Shown here one piece after another: positions 53,105 through 62,715 of a stretch of DNA of 64,000 bases; position 1 is the first letter of the stretch, and each line of letters begins with the position of its first letter. Location of the stretch: positions 124,001 through 188,000 of the forward strand of contig NZ_FMVJ01000004.1 in the NCBI RefSeq assembly GCF_900102135.1, given 5' to 3'. The translations under genes were made by a program, and so were the position numbers. Origin of the DNA: Microvirga guangxiensis. Lineage in GTDB: Bacteria; Pseudomonadota; Alphaproteobacteria; Rhizobiales; Beijerinckiaceae. The notes beneath the pieces were generated by a model. The model made no database searches. It saw nothing but the letters and a program-made list of their open reading frames with translations, and was not told the DNA's origin.

Positions 53105-53317
53105 TCAGCTTTTGCGGCGCGCCCTCATCACCAGGATCACCACGGCGAACAGGATGATCAGCCCCGCGATCATCATCCCGAAGATCCCGAACGCGCCCTC
53201 CGCCCGTTCCGTGCCGGGCGGCAGGGGGCGGGGCTCGGTGATGCCCCCGGACGGCCCCTGGGCCTGCGCCTGAACGATGGGGGGCTCGAGGGCGATTCGG
53301 TGGGCGGGGAGGGGCAT
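53105..53317 (-). CDS. Small membrane protein (70 aa)
   Basis: This 70-residue protein has a Pro/Gln-rich N-terminal half and one C-terminal helix (GMMIAGLIILFAVVILVMRA) ending in a basic RRKS. The stop at 53105 abuts the stop of the convergent MFS gene. GGAGAA precedes the ATG. Function is unknown; it is more likely real than chance because of the clean helix and SD. Confidence 0.55.
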   Translation of the reverse strand: MPLPAHRIALEPPIVQAQAQGPSGGITEPRPLPPGTERAEGAFGIFGMMIAGLIILFAVVILVMRARRKS

Positions 53318-53477
53318 GGCTTCTCCTGGAATGGATCTTACCCGCTAATCGCCACCCCTCCCTTTCGGTTTCCCGCCCTCTGCGGCGTCATGCCTGGGGA
53401 TAGCGGGGGTAGCCTGTGGAGGAATTCGCCCGGCTCGGCACTTTGTTGAGCTTTGCCGTGTTAGGACCGGGACGGAT

Positions 53478-53504
53478 TTTCGAACCCAGGGACTTTCGAA
53501 CCCA
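53478..53504. repeat. 11-bp direct repeat before the HerA-like gene
   Basis: TTTCGAACCCA occurs at 53478-53488 and 53494-53504, 16 bp apart, ending 12 bp before the ATG at 53517. It might be an operator or a duplication scar. The rest of 53318-53516 shows nothing else. Confidence 0.35.
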
Positions 53505-53516
53505 AGAGGGAGGCTG

Positions 53517-55067
53517 ATGAAGGTCGGCATCGACATGGGAGTGACATCCTCCGCACCCGGAGGACAGAGGGCTCAGCTCGATCTGGAAGAGCTTCTGGCG
53601 ACGCGTCTGCTCGTCCAGGGCAATTCCGGCTCCGGCAAGTCGCACCTCCTGCGCCGCCTTCTCGAGCAGAGCGCCAACCTCGTGCAGCAGGCCGTGATCG
53701 ACCCGGAGGGCGATTTCGTCACGCTGGCCGACAAGTTCGGCCACGTGGTGGTGGACGCCTCCCGCTCCGAGGGCGACATCCAGCGCATTGCCGCCCGCGT
53801 GCGCCAGCACCGCGTTTCCGTGGTGCTCTCGCTGGAGGGTCTCGACGCGGAGCAGCAGATGCGCTGCGCCGCCGCCTTCCTCGGCGGCCTCTTCGATGCG
53901 GAGCGCGATTTCTGGTATCCCATGCTCGTGGTGGTGGACGAGGCGCAGCTCTTCGCGCCCGCAGCCGCCGGCGAGGTTTCCGACGAGGCGCGAAAAGTCT
54001 CGCTCGGCGCGATGACGAACCTCATGTGCCGCGGACGTAAGCGCGGCCTGGCAGGCATCATCGCCACGCAGCGCCTCGCGAAGCTCGCCAAGAACGTGGC
54101 GGCGGAAGCCTCCAACTTCCTCATGGGCCGCACCTTCCTCGATATCGACATGGCCCGCGCCGCCGACCTTTTGGGCATGGAGCGCCGCCAGGCCGAGATG
54201 TTCCGCGATCTCGAGCGCGGCCACTTCGTCGCTTTGGGCCCCGCGCTCTCGCGCCGTCCGCTGCCCATCCGCATCGGGGAAGTGGAAACCTCCACGCGCT
54301 CCGGCACCTTCAAGCTCATGCCGCTGCCCGAGCAGCCGAAGGAGGACGCGCGCGACCTCATCTTCAACGCGAGCGAGGAAGAGATCGCCGCCCGCCCGGT
54401 GATGCCGCGCCGCGCGCCGCCTCCGCCGCCCGCGCCCTCCACCAACGATCTTTTGGCGCAGCTCGCCCGCACCCGCGCGGCGGCAGCCCCGGAGCCGCAA
54501 AGCGTCGAAGTCACGGAGGAAAGCAAGGCCGAACGCGAAGCCGCGCTCGATGCGATCTTACGCGAAATTCTCGACGATCCCGAAGCCGCCTTCCGCTCGG
54601 TGGCCGTTCTGTATCAGGACTTTCTCGTGCGCTGCCGCATCCGCCGCGTGTCGGGCGAGCCGTTGAACCTCAACGCCTTCCGCCGCCGCCTCGCGGTGGC
54701 GCGCGCGGGCGTCGACACGGCCACCGCCGAGGGCACCGAATGGGACCGCGCGGTGGCGTTCGCCAACGATCTCGAAGAGGACATCCAGGGCGTCTACCTG
54801 CTCATCGCCCGCGCCGCGATGGAGCAATCCGCCTGCCCGCCCGACGGCGAAATCGCCCGCGCCTGCGGCAGCCGATCGCCGGGCCGCGCGCGCCGCCTCA
54901 TCGCCTACATGGAAACCCGCAACATCGTCGTCACCCGCAACGACCCGCGGGGCCTGCGCATCATCGCGCTGCCGGATTTGGGCTGGGAGACGGGACCGGG
55001 CGATCCGAACGCCTTCGAGGAGCCGGTGGCGGCGCCGGAGACGCGGGATCTGTTTGCGGCGGGGTAA
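53517..55067 (+). CDS. HerA/DUF87-like ATPase
   Basis: This 516-residue protein has a RecA-like HerA/FtsK-type ATPase core: Walker A GNSGSGKSH (~35-43), Walker B VVVDEAQ (~138) and a sensor-like IIATQRLAKLAK. A proline-rich linker (~302-315) and a helical C-terminal domain (~340-505) follow. HerA ATPases pump DNA with NurA or with defence nucleases; this bacterial form lacks the HAS barrel and its role is unknown. A close homologue in relatives would suggest a housekeeping role. The next gene, 53 nt downstream, is an AT-rich HEPN-like gene. Confidence 0.82.
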   Translation: MKVGIDMGVTSSAPGGQRAQLDLEELLATRLLVQGNSGSGKSHLLRRLLEQSANLVQQAVIDPEGDFVTLADKFGHVVVDASRSEGDIQRIAARVRQHRVSVVLSLEGLDAEQQMRCAAAFLGGLFDAERDFWYPMLVVVDEAQLFAPAAAGEVSDEARKVSLGAMTNLMCRGRKRGLAGIIATQRLAKLAKNVAAEASNFLMGRTFLDIDMARAADLLGMERRQAEMFRDLERGHFVALGPALSRRPLPIRIGEVETSTRSGTFKLMPLPEQPKEDARDLIFNASEEEIAARPVMPRRAPPPPPAPSTNDLLAQLARTRAAAAPEPQSVEVTEESKAEREAALDAILREILDDPEAAFRSVAVLYQDFLVRCRIRRVSGEPLNLNAFRRRLAVARAGVDTATAEGTEWDRAVAFANDLEEDIQGVYLLIARAAMEQSACPPDGEIARACGSRSPGRARRLIAYMETRNIVVTRNDPRGLRIIALPDLGWETGPGDPNAFEEPVAAPETRDLFAAG

Positions 55068-55120
55068 ATTTTAGCAATTCTCGTTGTGAGGTGCTTTTGC
55101 CTATCAGTACCCAGGAAGCA

Positions 55121-55804
55121 ATGCGTCGTGTCGAGATAATCGTACCTATGTTAGGTGACGACATCAGATACGCAATTGAAATTGCAGAGACCATGGAAGC
55201 GGCAAATAGGATTGTACCTATAGGGTTAGAAGGCCGCGAAATTAAAGGTGCCAGTACTTACGCAACTATTCAAAATTCTCTTGCGTTAAAGCTCGCTCTT
55301 GATGTTGCCAGAATTTTTGATGTATCTGACAATAACATTGGTCTCGATAGGCAAGATAAAGCGTCAATCCCAGTACTTCTCCATCATTTGCGAAAACCTG
55401 AAATCAGCGCTGAACTGATTAGAAGGAGTCGCCTTTGGGCGCCGCTTCCTAGCTATATATCTCTTCCTGCTGAGGATACCTGCAAAGCAGCGGTTGAACT
55501 TGCTTTAAAGAGAGCAGATGAGCTTGAGACTACCAAAGCCGCAAATGCACTTAAACGCGTTCGCCAGTTTCGGACTTGTCGGCTTGCACATATGCTCTTT
55601 GGTAAGGAGATCGATGCTTATCCACTCTACGACGATCTATTCATGTTGCTAAGAATTGCTAAGAGTATCAGCACCGCAGCATTTCTTGCTGTAGAAGGCG
55701 AGATAACTATCTTTGCTGAGAACAAGCGACGCTCACGAGATCAGGGTGAATGGTTCTGGAGAAGAGTGCTAGACGGCCTACTCATAACAGAAACAGCCTC
55801 GTAG
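55121..55804 (+). CDS. AT-rich HEPN/AbiU2-like protein
   Basis: This 227-residue protein lies in sharply AT-richer DNA (about 43% GC in a line I counted, against roughly 65-70% on both sides). It resembles the AbiU2-type HEPN domain: an N-terminal IQNSLALKLALDVARIFDV helix, SIPVLLHHLRKP, and the R-x4-6-H motif in RQFRTCRLAH (Arg151...His157), followed by YPLYDDLFMLLRIAKSI. HEPN proteins with this motif are often RNases in abortive-infection or toxin systems. No antitoxin is seen. ATG 55121 has AGGA close by; TTG 55097 is an alternative. Family assignment is by eye. Confidence 0.55.
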   Translation: MRRVEIIVPMLGDDIRYAIEIAETMEAANRIVPIGLEGREIKGASTYATIQNSLALKLALDVARIFDVSDNNIGLDRQDKASIPVLLHHLRKPEISAELIRRSRLWAPLPSYISLPAEDTCKAAVELALKRADELETTKAANALKRVRQFRTCRLAHMLFGKEIDAYPLYDDLFMLLRIAKSISTAAFLAVEGEITIFAENKRRSRDQGEWFWRRVLDGLLITETAS

Positions 55805-55821
55805 TTTTGAAAGATATCTGT

Positions 55822-57258
55822 ATGCAAAACGATCCCCTCAGCCTCGATGAAATCGCCCGTCGCGTCGACGCGAAGGCTGCCGACTACACCGCTTTGAGTG
55901 ACCGCATCTGGGCGATGCCGGAATTGGCGTTCGAGGAGCATAAGTCGGTCGCTGAGCAGATCGCGATGCTGGAGCGTGAGGGGTTTCGCATCACGAGGAA
56001 TGCGGGCGGGATGGCGACCGCGTTCGTTGCGGAATACGGCTCGGGCGGTCCCATCGTCGGTATCCTCGGTGAGTTCGATGCGCTGCCGGATCTCGCGCAG
56101 GTGTCGGGCATCACCGAGCACAAACCGACGCAGAAGGGCACGCCGGGGCATGGCTGCGGGCACAATCTTCTGGGCTCCGGTTCCGCGCTTGCGGCTGTTG
56201 CGTTGAAGGATGCGCTGGAAGCGGAAGGGATTGCGGGCATTGTGCGCTATTACGGCTGCCCCGCGGAGGAGAGCGGATCGGGCAAGACGTTCATGGCGCG
56301 CGAAGGTCTGTTCGACGATCTCGATGCCGCCTTCTGCTGGCATCCGAGCGTGGTGAACGAAGTGCAGTCCATGTCGTCGCTCGCCTGCATCCAGGCCTTC
56401 TTCCGATTCACGGGCCGCCCCTCGCACGCCGCCGCTTCGCCGGAACTCGGGCGCAGCGCGCTCGACGCGGTGGAGCTGATGAATGTGGGCGTGAACTACA
56501 TGCGCGAGCACATGCCCTCTGACGCGCGCGTGCATTACGCCATCACCAATTCCGGCGGCGATGCGCCGAACGTGGTGCAGGGTTTCGCGGAATCGCTCTA
56601 TCTCGTGCGCTCACCCCATCTGCCGGATGCGGAGCGTCTCTTCGAGCGCGTGAAGAAGATCGCCGAGGGCGCGGCGCTGATGACGGAAACCAGCGTGAAG
56701 GTGCAGGTCACGGACGCGACCTCGAACGTGGTGCTCAACCGCGCGCTGCAGGAAGCGATGTTCGAGAACATGAAGCGTCTTGGCGGTCCCGGCTTCGATG
56801 CGCAGGATCACGCCTTCGCGGAAAAAATCCAGAAGGCCGCGATCTCCCCGGAGGACATCGTGGCGAGCGTGAAGCCCTACGATCCTTCGCTCAAGACGCA
56901 GGTGCTGCACGACGGCGTGCTCGCGCTGCCCGCGCGCGAGGACGTGATGATGGGCTCCACCGATGTGGGCGACGTGAGCTGGATCGTGCCGACGGTGCAA
57001 TGCCACGCGGCGTGCTTCGCCATCGGCACGCCGTTCCACACCTGGCAGCTCGTCACGCAGGGCAATCTGCCCGCCGCGCACAAGGGCATGGTGCTGGCCG
57101 CGAAAGCCATGGCCGCGACGGCAGCCGATTGCCTGCGCAACCCCGACCTCATCGCCCGCGCCAAGGCGGAACTGAAGGAGCGTACGGGTGGAAGGGCTTA
57201 TGCCTGCCCGATCCCGCCGGAGGTGACGCCCGACGATCTGCGCGCGAAGGCGGCGTAA
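55822..57258 (+). CDS. M20 amidohydrolase, AbgB-like
   Basis: This 478-residue M20D metallo-amidohydrolase has metal-binding [19 protein letters not shown] and [10 protein letters not shown], a dimerisation insert (~185-300) and the C-terminal metal His. It resembles AbgB, the p-aminobenzoyl-glutamate hydrolase subunit, and related indole-acetyl-amino-acid hydrolases. No abgA adjoins. The ATG at 55822 lies 17 nt after the AT-rich gene, whose insertion may have displaced its original promoter. Confidence 0.88.
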   Translation: MQNDPLSLDEIARRVDAKAADYTALSDRIWAMPELAFEEHKSVAEQIAMLEREGFRITRNAGGMATAFVAEYGSGGPIVGILGEFDALPDLAQVSGITEHKPTQKGTPGHGCGHNLLGSGSALAAVALKDALEAEGIAGIVRYYGCPAEESGSGKTFMAREGLFDDLDAAFCWHPSVVNEVQSMSSLACIQAFFRFTGRPSHAAASPELGRSALDAVELMNVGVNYMREHMPSDARVHYAITNSGGDAPNVVQGFAESLYLVRSPHLPDAERLFERVKKIAEGAALMTETSVKVQVTDATSNVVLNRALQEAMFENMKRLGGPGFDAQDHAFAEKIQKAAISPEDIVASVKPYDPSLKTQVLHDGVLALPAREDVMMGSTDVGDVSWIVPTVQCHAACFAIGTPFHTWQLVTQGNLPAAHKGMVLAAKAMAATAADCLRNPDLIARAKAELKERTGGRAYACPIPPEVTPDDLRAKAA

Positions 57259-57280
57259 GGTTTCAGCAGCATCACCGCTC

Positions 57281-57307
57281 TTCCCCTCCCCCTTGCGGGG
57301 AGGGAAC
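57281..57307. repeat. Single REP-like palindrome
   Basis: TTCCCCTCCCCCTTGCGGGG, then AGGGAAC, folds into the same hairpin as the outer arms of the repeats at 18902 and 51171. It stands alone, without the SOS promoter or RNA. The remaining 57308-57511 has no gene. Confidence 0.65.
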
Positions 57308-57511
57308 ATGCGCCACCCTCGTCGCGCGATCCTGGGTTGGCTCTCGCGACCCCCTCGGGATGAGGCTGGGATGGCAATGGCTGCTCCAAGCCCGCCATCA
57401 TGTCGGTGGATCGCAGAATCTTGCGTACAAGCAAAGTCGTCTTGGCGATCCTCGGGGTCGATCTTGCGTGTGTGCAAGCCTATCTTACGGTCAACAACCA
57501 TGGAGACACCC

Positions 57512-58450
57512 ATGAAACTGACCGGAATTCATCACCTTACCGCCGTCACCGCCGACGCGCCCCGCAACCATGCGTTCTACACGCAGGCTCTCGGCATGCG
57601 TCTCGTGAAGAAGACCGTGAACCAGGACGATGTGAGCGCCTATCACCTGTTCTATGCGGACGGGAAGGCCACGCCCGGCACGGACATCACCTTCTTCGAT
57701 TGGCCTGTCGGGCGCGAGCGGCGCGGCACGCACAGCATCTCGCAGACCGCCCTGCGCGTGAACGGCGAGAAGGCTCTCGGTTGGTGGAAGGATCGTTTTG
57801 CTTCTCTCGACATCGCGCATCAGAACATCACAGAGCGCAACGGGCGGCTCGTGCTCGACTTCGAGGATTTCGAGGGCCAGCGCCTGAGCCTCGTCGATGA
57901 CGGCGGCGCAGGCGAGGCGCATCCGTGGGAGCGCAGCCCCGTGCCGGCGGAGTATCAGATCCGGGGCCTTGGCCCCATCACCCTCAGCGTGCCGAAGCTG
58001 GAGCGCACCGCGCGCGTGCTCACGGACGCCATGGATATGCGCGCGGCCGGCGAGTACCGTCTCGGCGAGACGCCTGTGCATGTGTTCGCCATGGGCGAGG
58101 GCGGTCCTGCGGCGGAGCTGCATGTGGCCGTGGAGCCGGATCTGCCCTTCGCGCAAGCAGGGGCGGGCGGGGTGCATCACGTGGCGTTCCGCACACCCAA
58201 CGAGCAGACCTATCAGGAGTGCTGGGAGCGACTGCAATCCCTGCGCGCGCCCTCCAGCGGGCCGGTGGATCGCTATTACTTCCAGAGCCTCTATTTCCGC
58301 GAGCCCAATGGCATCCTGTTCGAGATCGCTACCGACGGACCGGGCTTTGCGACGGACGAGCCCATGGAAAAGCTCGGCGAGAGCCTCGCGCTCCCGCCCT
58401 TCCTCGAGCCGCGCCGGGCCGAGATCGAGGCAGGCCTGAAGCCGCTGTAA
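57512..58450 (+). CDS. VOC-superfamily ring-cleaving dioxygenase (MhqO-like)
   Basis: This 312-residue protein has two glyoxalase/VOC modules (about 1-135 and 150-285) with metal-binding residues in [18 protein letters not shown] and a C-terminal [16 protein letters not shown]. It belongs to the MhqO group of putative hydroquinone/catechol ring-cleaving dioxygenases. GGAG lies 6 nt before ATG 57512; ATG 57500 would add four residues. Confidence 0.87.
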   Translation: MKLTGIHHLTAVTADAPRNHAFYTQALGMRLVKKTVNQDDVSAYHLFYADGKATPGTDITFFDWPVGRERRGTHSISQTALRVNGEKALGWWKDRFASLDIAHQNITERNGRLVLDFEDFEGQRLSLVDDGGAGEAHPWERSPVPAEYQIRGLGPITLSVPKLERTARVLTDAMDMRAAGEYRLGETPVHVFAMGEGGPAAELHVAVEPDLPFAQAGAGGVHHVAFRTPNEQTYQECWERLQSLRAPSSGPVDRYYFQSLYFREPNGILFEIATDGPGFATDEPMEKLGESLALPPFLEPRRAEIEAGLKPL

Positions 58451-58507
58451 ATCCAATCCCTGGGCTGCTTTGCACCTTGCAAGCGGCCCAGGGTCCGGCA
58501 GCCCGGC

Positions 58508-59305
58508 TTATTCGCCGAACACGCCCCAGGCGCAGTAGCTCTGAAACGGATGGCGCTTGAGCCTGATGTTGTTCAGGCCCAGCACTTCCTGAACGGCGAG
58601 GGTCTCGCCGGGAAGCTGCGGACAGTTCAGCTCGTCGAAAACAAGCAGAGTGCCTTTGACGAATCTCGGCATGAGCTTCTCGAGAACGTCCTTGGTCGGC
58701 TTGTAGACGTCCATGTCGAAGATCGCCATCGAGACGATGGCATGCGGATTCCTCTCGAGCCAGCCGTCGATCGTCTGAGAGGCGTCGCCTTTGATGAGCT
58801 CGAACTTCTTGATGTGGCTGACCGCGTGCAGGCCTTCGTGAATGCTCAAAATTTCTTCAAGCGTGTCTTCATAGTTCGGCAGCGATCTGTAATCGCCGAT
58901 TTCGGCAAAGCCGCCATCCTTGCTGTCGACCGTAGAGAAGCCTTCGAAGGTGTCGAAGCCGAAAATCGTTCGTGAGACGTTATTGGGCTCGTACATGCCG
59001 CGGAAGTTTTGCAGCAGCGCCAGGGTAGCGCCCCATTGAACTCCGAACTCGCAGATCACGCCCGGCACATCGAGGATCTTCTGATACAGCTCGTGATAGT
59101 AGATGATGCGGCTCAGCGCCTTCTGCTTGAGCGTGACGACGTTGTGAAGATTCCAGTTCCCGCCGTATTGAGGAAGCAGCTCCTGCGAAATCGATAAAAG
59201 ACGCGTGTCCAGCAGGATATCCTGCTCGGTGCGGCTCGATAGCTCGCCGTTCTGAATCTTGTATGTCTGCTGGTTGATGTCTTTTTGCGCGTATCTGTTC
59301 TTCAT
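58508..59305 (-). CDS. TylF/macrocin-O-methyltransferase-like protein
   Basis: This 265-residue SAM-dependent methyltransferase-like protein has motif I CEFGVQWGATLALL (~84-97), IFGFDTFEGFSTVD and the metal-site-like AIFDMDVYKPT and VFDELNCPQLPGE. It probably acts on a sugar or polyketide moiety, perhaps in surface polysaccharide. GC is lower than its neighbours and AT-rich intergenic DNA lies upstream, suggesting acquisition. The start at 59305 lacks a strong SD. Confidence 0.72.
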   Translation of the reverse strand: MKNRYAQKDINQQTYKIQNGELSSRTEQDILLDTRLLSISQELLPQYGGNWNLHNVVTLKQKALSRIIYYHELYQKILDVPGVICEFGVQWGATLALLQNFRGMYEPNNVSRTIFGFDTFEGFSTVDSKDGGFAEIGDYRSLPNYEDTLEEILSIHEGLHAVSHIKKFELIKGDASQTIDGWLERNPHAIVSMAIFDMDVYKPTKDVLEKLMPRFVKGTLLVFDELNCPQLPGETLAVQEVLGLNNIRLKRHPFQSYCAWGVFGE

Positions 59306-59713
59306 CTTTTCTCTCACTGGCTCTGCGCGCGCACGTTGTTCTTGGGTTCTGGGCTTATGGGAGGGGCAAGCAACGCGAAGGATCCGTGAGGTAGATAACG
59401 AGCAATCTGCGTACGCCACAAGACAAGTTTTTAGTCTTAAATGATATTACATATACGTAAACCGGAGATGGCTCCTCATAACGCCTTTGTTAAGCGCCGT
59501 CATGTATTGAGCAGACTAAGATTAGATCTTTAGGAAAGCCGGAAATTGGTAAGCGAATATCGCTTAATCCCGGTTTAAGTGTTAGGCCAAAGAAACGTAA
59601 TAAAGTCTCATAATAAAAAATATATTCAATACTGTGTGTAAATATAATTTTACCCGCACCATACTTTAAGAGTAACTAAAGCGTTTAAGAGGGGCAGGCT
59701 TGCCTGAACTGCG
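59306..59713. other. AT-rich intergenic region without a gene
   Basis: About 400 bases between divergent genes. GC is far below the window average from about 59400, with many A/T runs around 59600-59650. No convincing ORF, RNA or mobile element was seen. It probably holds both promoters. Confidence 0.6.
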
Positions 59714-60223
59714 ATGCGAAACTTTATTCTAGCTGCAATTATTGCGTTTTTTGGCTTCTCGGAAATCGGCGCTGCGCAAGCGGAACGGCTGCCGGCTCCG
59801 AAGGAAAAGCCTATTCTGACGGTTTCGGGAAATATATCGGTCACCAACCAGGGCGACACGGCGGTGTTCGACCGCGCCATGCTCGAGGCCGTAGGGACCA
59901 TTTCCTTCGAGACGGGAACGCCCTGGTATCCGGAGACGGTGAAGTTCGAGGGTGTCCCCTTAGCAAAGCTCATGCAGTATCTCGGTGCCAAAGGTGAGCA
60001 CATCGTGGTGACGGCGCTGAACGATTACAGCAGCGACATCCCCTTCACCGACATCACGAAGTACAACGTCATTCTCGCGACGAAGCAAAACGGCCAGTAC
60101 ATGTCCGTCCGCGACAAGGGACCGATCTTCATCGTCTATCCCTTCGACAGCGACCCCGAGCTGAAGCACCAGACCTATTATGGCCGATCAGTATGGCAGG
60201 TCTCCAGGATCACAGTGAAGTAA
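59714..60223 (+). CDS. Periplasmic molybdopterin-oxidoreductase-like (SUOX-fold) protein
   Basis: This 169-residue precursor has a signal peptide (about 1-23) and a truncated SUOX-type fold (PILTVSGNISVTNQGDTAVF; VKFEGVPLAKLMQYLGAKG; DKGPIFIVYPFDSDPELK). It lacks the Cys that ligates molybdenum in true sulfite oxidases, so it is unlikely to be an enzyme and may be a ligand sensor. Its partner is probably the GGDEF/EAL protein encoded 28 nt downstream. Confidence 0.75.
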   Translation: MRNFILAAIIAFFGFSEIGAAQAERLPAPKEKPILTVSGNISVTNQGDTAVFDRAMLEAVGTISFETGTPWYPETVKFEGVPLAKLMQYLGAKGEHIVVTALNDYSSDIPFTDITKYNVILATKQNGQYMSVRDKGPIFIVYPFDSDPELKHQTYYGRSVWQVSRITVK

Positions 60224-60251
60224 TCGGGCATCCGGCTCCGGAGAAAATCGC

Positions 60252-62675
60252 TTGTCGCTTCGCACGCTCAAAATTGTGCTTGCCGCAGTCATCGCGGGCT
60301 TCATCCTCTCCGCGGCGTATATTTCGGTTCTGATCGTCGAGCGTCAGGAAGTTCTCACGCAGGTTGCGCGCTACAACATGCCTTGGCATGCCAGCGCAGC
60401 GATGCATGAATTCGCGCGTCTGGAACAGCGCCTCAGCGCCTACGCGGCGCAGGATCCGACCGTAGACAAGGACGAGGTCTCCCTGCGCTACGACATCATG
60501 GTCAGCAGATCCAATCTTCTGCAGGCCGGCGATTTCAGGGAGTTTCTCCGGGCTGCGCCTGAATGGCAGGAGACCGTCGACGAGCTCGCTAAGACGCTTG
60601 CCGAGATCCAGTCCTCCATTGAAAACCTGGACAGGCCCGAAGCCGCTCTGGACATCGTCAGAGCGCTGGAGAAACTGGATGCCAAGCTCGCCGGCATGGC
60701 TGCGGCCGCTCTTCACTATGGCGGTCGCCGGGCCGAGGAGGGCCAGCAGGAGCTGATCCGCCTGCATTGGATGTTCTCGAGCCTCGCCGCAGGTCTGATC
60801 GTTTTCGGCTTGTTTCTTCTGGCGCTGCTGGGATGGCACAACCGGCTTCTGGAGAGAGCGCATCAGGAGCTGCGTCTCTACGCCAACAATTTCGAGAGCA
60901 TATCGGTCAAGCTGGAAAAAACGAACAAGGCTCTCAGCAGCGCCTATGAGGAACTGCAACTGCGCAACGAGGCGCTGCAGAACCAGGAGCACGAGCTCAG
61001 GACCCAGAACGACCGCTTCGATGCGGCCCTGAACAACATGTCCCATGGCCTGTGCATGGTGGACAGCGAAGGGCGGATCATCGTCGTCAACGCCCGCTTC
61101 GCCCAGCTGTTCGGACTGAGCAGCGCGGTGCATTCCGGGATCTCGCTGAACCACCTTGTCGCGCAGGCAGAAGGGCAGAACTGCAAAGGGATCGAGCCTT
61201 TGCGCGAGATCCTGCTTCAGCAGCAGGAACTCATCAGCAAGCGGCAGCAATTCGCCTTCATTCACGAAGAGGCCGACGGGCAGACTTTCGCGATTTCCCA
61301 TCAGCCCATGACGGATGGCGGCTGGGTGGCGACTTACGATGACATTACGGAACGCAGACGGGCAGAGTCGCAGATCGCCTATATGGCTCATCACGATGCG
61401 CTGACCGATCTCGCCAACCGCGTGCTGTTCCGCCAGCAGCTGGAGCATGCTCTCGCGGAGACGGGGCGTCAGCGGCTGCGGATGGCGGTGCTCTGCCTCG
61501 ATCTCGACCGCTTCAAGGACGTGAACGACTCGCTGGGTCACGAGATGGGCGATTCCCTTCTCAAGCTCGTGGCCGAGCGGCTGCGCAGCTGCATCCGGCA
61601 GCAGGATGTGGTCGCGCGCCTCGGCGGCGACGAGTTCGCGGTCCTGCAGCTCGCCATCGACGATCCGCAGGATTGCGCGGCCCTCGCCGTGCGCATCGTC
61701 GAGACCATCAGCCTGCCCTACGATCTCGAGGGGCAGGAAATCGTCATCGGCACCAGCATCGGCATTGCCGTTGCCTCCGAGGGCAACCTGTCGCCCGATC
61801 AACTCCTCAAGCAGGCCGATCTCGCACTCTATCGCGCCAAGGCCGACGGGCGCGCGACCTACCGCTTCTTCGAGCCGGAGATGGATGCGGAGCTTCAGGC
61901 GCGCCGCCTGCTTGAGACGGATCTGCGCAAGGCGCTCGCCAACCGCGAATTCGAGCTGTACTTCCAGCCGCAGGTCAATGTGCGCGCCAACGAGATCGGC
62001 GGATACGAGACGCTGCTGCGCTGGCGCCATCCCGAGCGCGGCACGATCTCGCCGGGTGACTTCATCCCTGTGGCCGAGGATATCGGCTTGATCGCGCCTC
62101 TTGGGGACTGGGTTCTGGAGCAGGCCTGCATGGTGGCGACCGGGTGGCCGAAACACATCAAGGTCGCGGTCAACCTCTCGCCTGTGCAGTTCCGCAACAA
62201 GACGCTCGTGCAGAGCGTGAGCCGCGCCCTGTCGCGGTCCGGACTGGCGCCGGAGCGCCTTGAGCTCGAGATCACCGAATCCGTGCTGCTGCAGGACAAC
62301 GAGCTCACCGTCGCGACACTGCATCAGCTGCGCCGCATGGGCGTGCGCATCGCCATGGACGATTTCGGGACGGGCTATTCCTCTCTCAGCTACCTGCGCA
62401 GCTTTCCGTTCGACAAGATCAAGATCGATCAGAGCTTCGTGCGCGAGCTTTCCTCGCGGGCGGATTGCCTGGCCATCGTGCGCTCCATCGCGGGCCTCGG
62501 CGCGAGCCTCGGCATGTCCACGGTCGCCGAAGGCGTCGAGACCGAGGATCAGTTCCACCAGATCACCGCAGCTGGATGCACCGAGGTGCAGGGTTTCTAT
62601 TTCGGGAAGCCGAAACCGGCCTCGGAACTCGTTCACACGCTCACGGCCAACAGGCGAACAGCAGAAGTAGCCTGA
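60252..62675 (+). CDS. Membrane GGDEF/EAL protein with PAS domain
   Basis: This 807-residue protein has a TM helix (~7-29), a periplasmic helical sensor (~30-170), TM2 (~172-195), a coiled coil and a PAS domain (~255-370). A GGDEF domain (RLGGDEFAV, ~455) and an EAL domain (variant ETLLRW at ~585; DDFGTGYSSLSYL at ~702) follow. Both catalytic motifs look intact, so it could make and degrade cyclic di-GMP. It starts at TTG 60252, with GGAGAAAA upstream. It probably senses through the periplasmic SUOX-like protein encoded just before it. Confidence 0.9.
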   Translation: MSLRTLKIVLAAVIAGFILSAAYISVLIVERQEVLTQVARYNMPWHASAAMHEFARLEQRLSAYAAQDPTVDKDEVSLRYDIMVSRSNLLQAGDFREFLRAAPEWQETVDELAKTLAEIQSSIENLDRPEAALDIVRALEKLDAKLAGMAAAALHYGGRRAEEGQQELIRLHWMFSSLAAGLIVFGLFLLALLGWHNRLLERAHQELRLYANNFESISVKLEKTNKALSSAYEELQLRNEALQNQEHELRTQNDRFDAALNNMSHGLCMVDSEGRIIVVNARFAQLFGLSSAVHSGISLNHLVAQAEGQNCKGIEPLREILLQQQELISKRQQFAFIHEEADGQTFAISHQPMTDGGWVATYDDITERRRAESQIAYMAHHDALTDLANRVLFRQQLEHALAETGRQRLRMAVLCLDLDRFKDVNDSLGHEMGDSLLKLVAERLRSCIRQQDVVARLGGDEFAVLQLAIDDPQDCAALAVRIVETISLPYDLEGQEIVIGTSIGIAVASEGNLSPDQLLKQADLALYRAKADGRATYRFFEPEMDAELQARRLLETDLRKALANREFELYFQPQVNVRANEIGGYETLLRWRHPERGTISPGDFIPVAEDIGLIAPLGDWVLEQACMVATGWPKHIKVAVNLSPVQFRNKTLVQSVSRALSRSGLAPERLELEITESVLLQDNELTVATLHQLRRMGVRIAMDDFGTGYSSLSYLRSFPFDKIKIDQSFVRELSSRADCLAIVRSIAGLGASLGMSTVAEGVETEDQFHQITAAGCTEVQGFYFGKPKPASELVHTLTANRRTAEVA

Positions 62676-62715
62676 CGCTGAGCGGTTCATATCCCCTACA
62701 ATCGGAGCAGGATCG

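Noticed and set aside
60210..62690. 826-residue open frame on the minus strand
   Set aside because: It is the shadow of the GGDEF/EAL gene, with no motif of its own.
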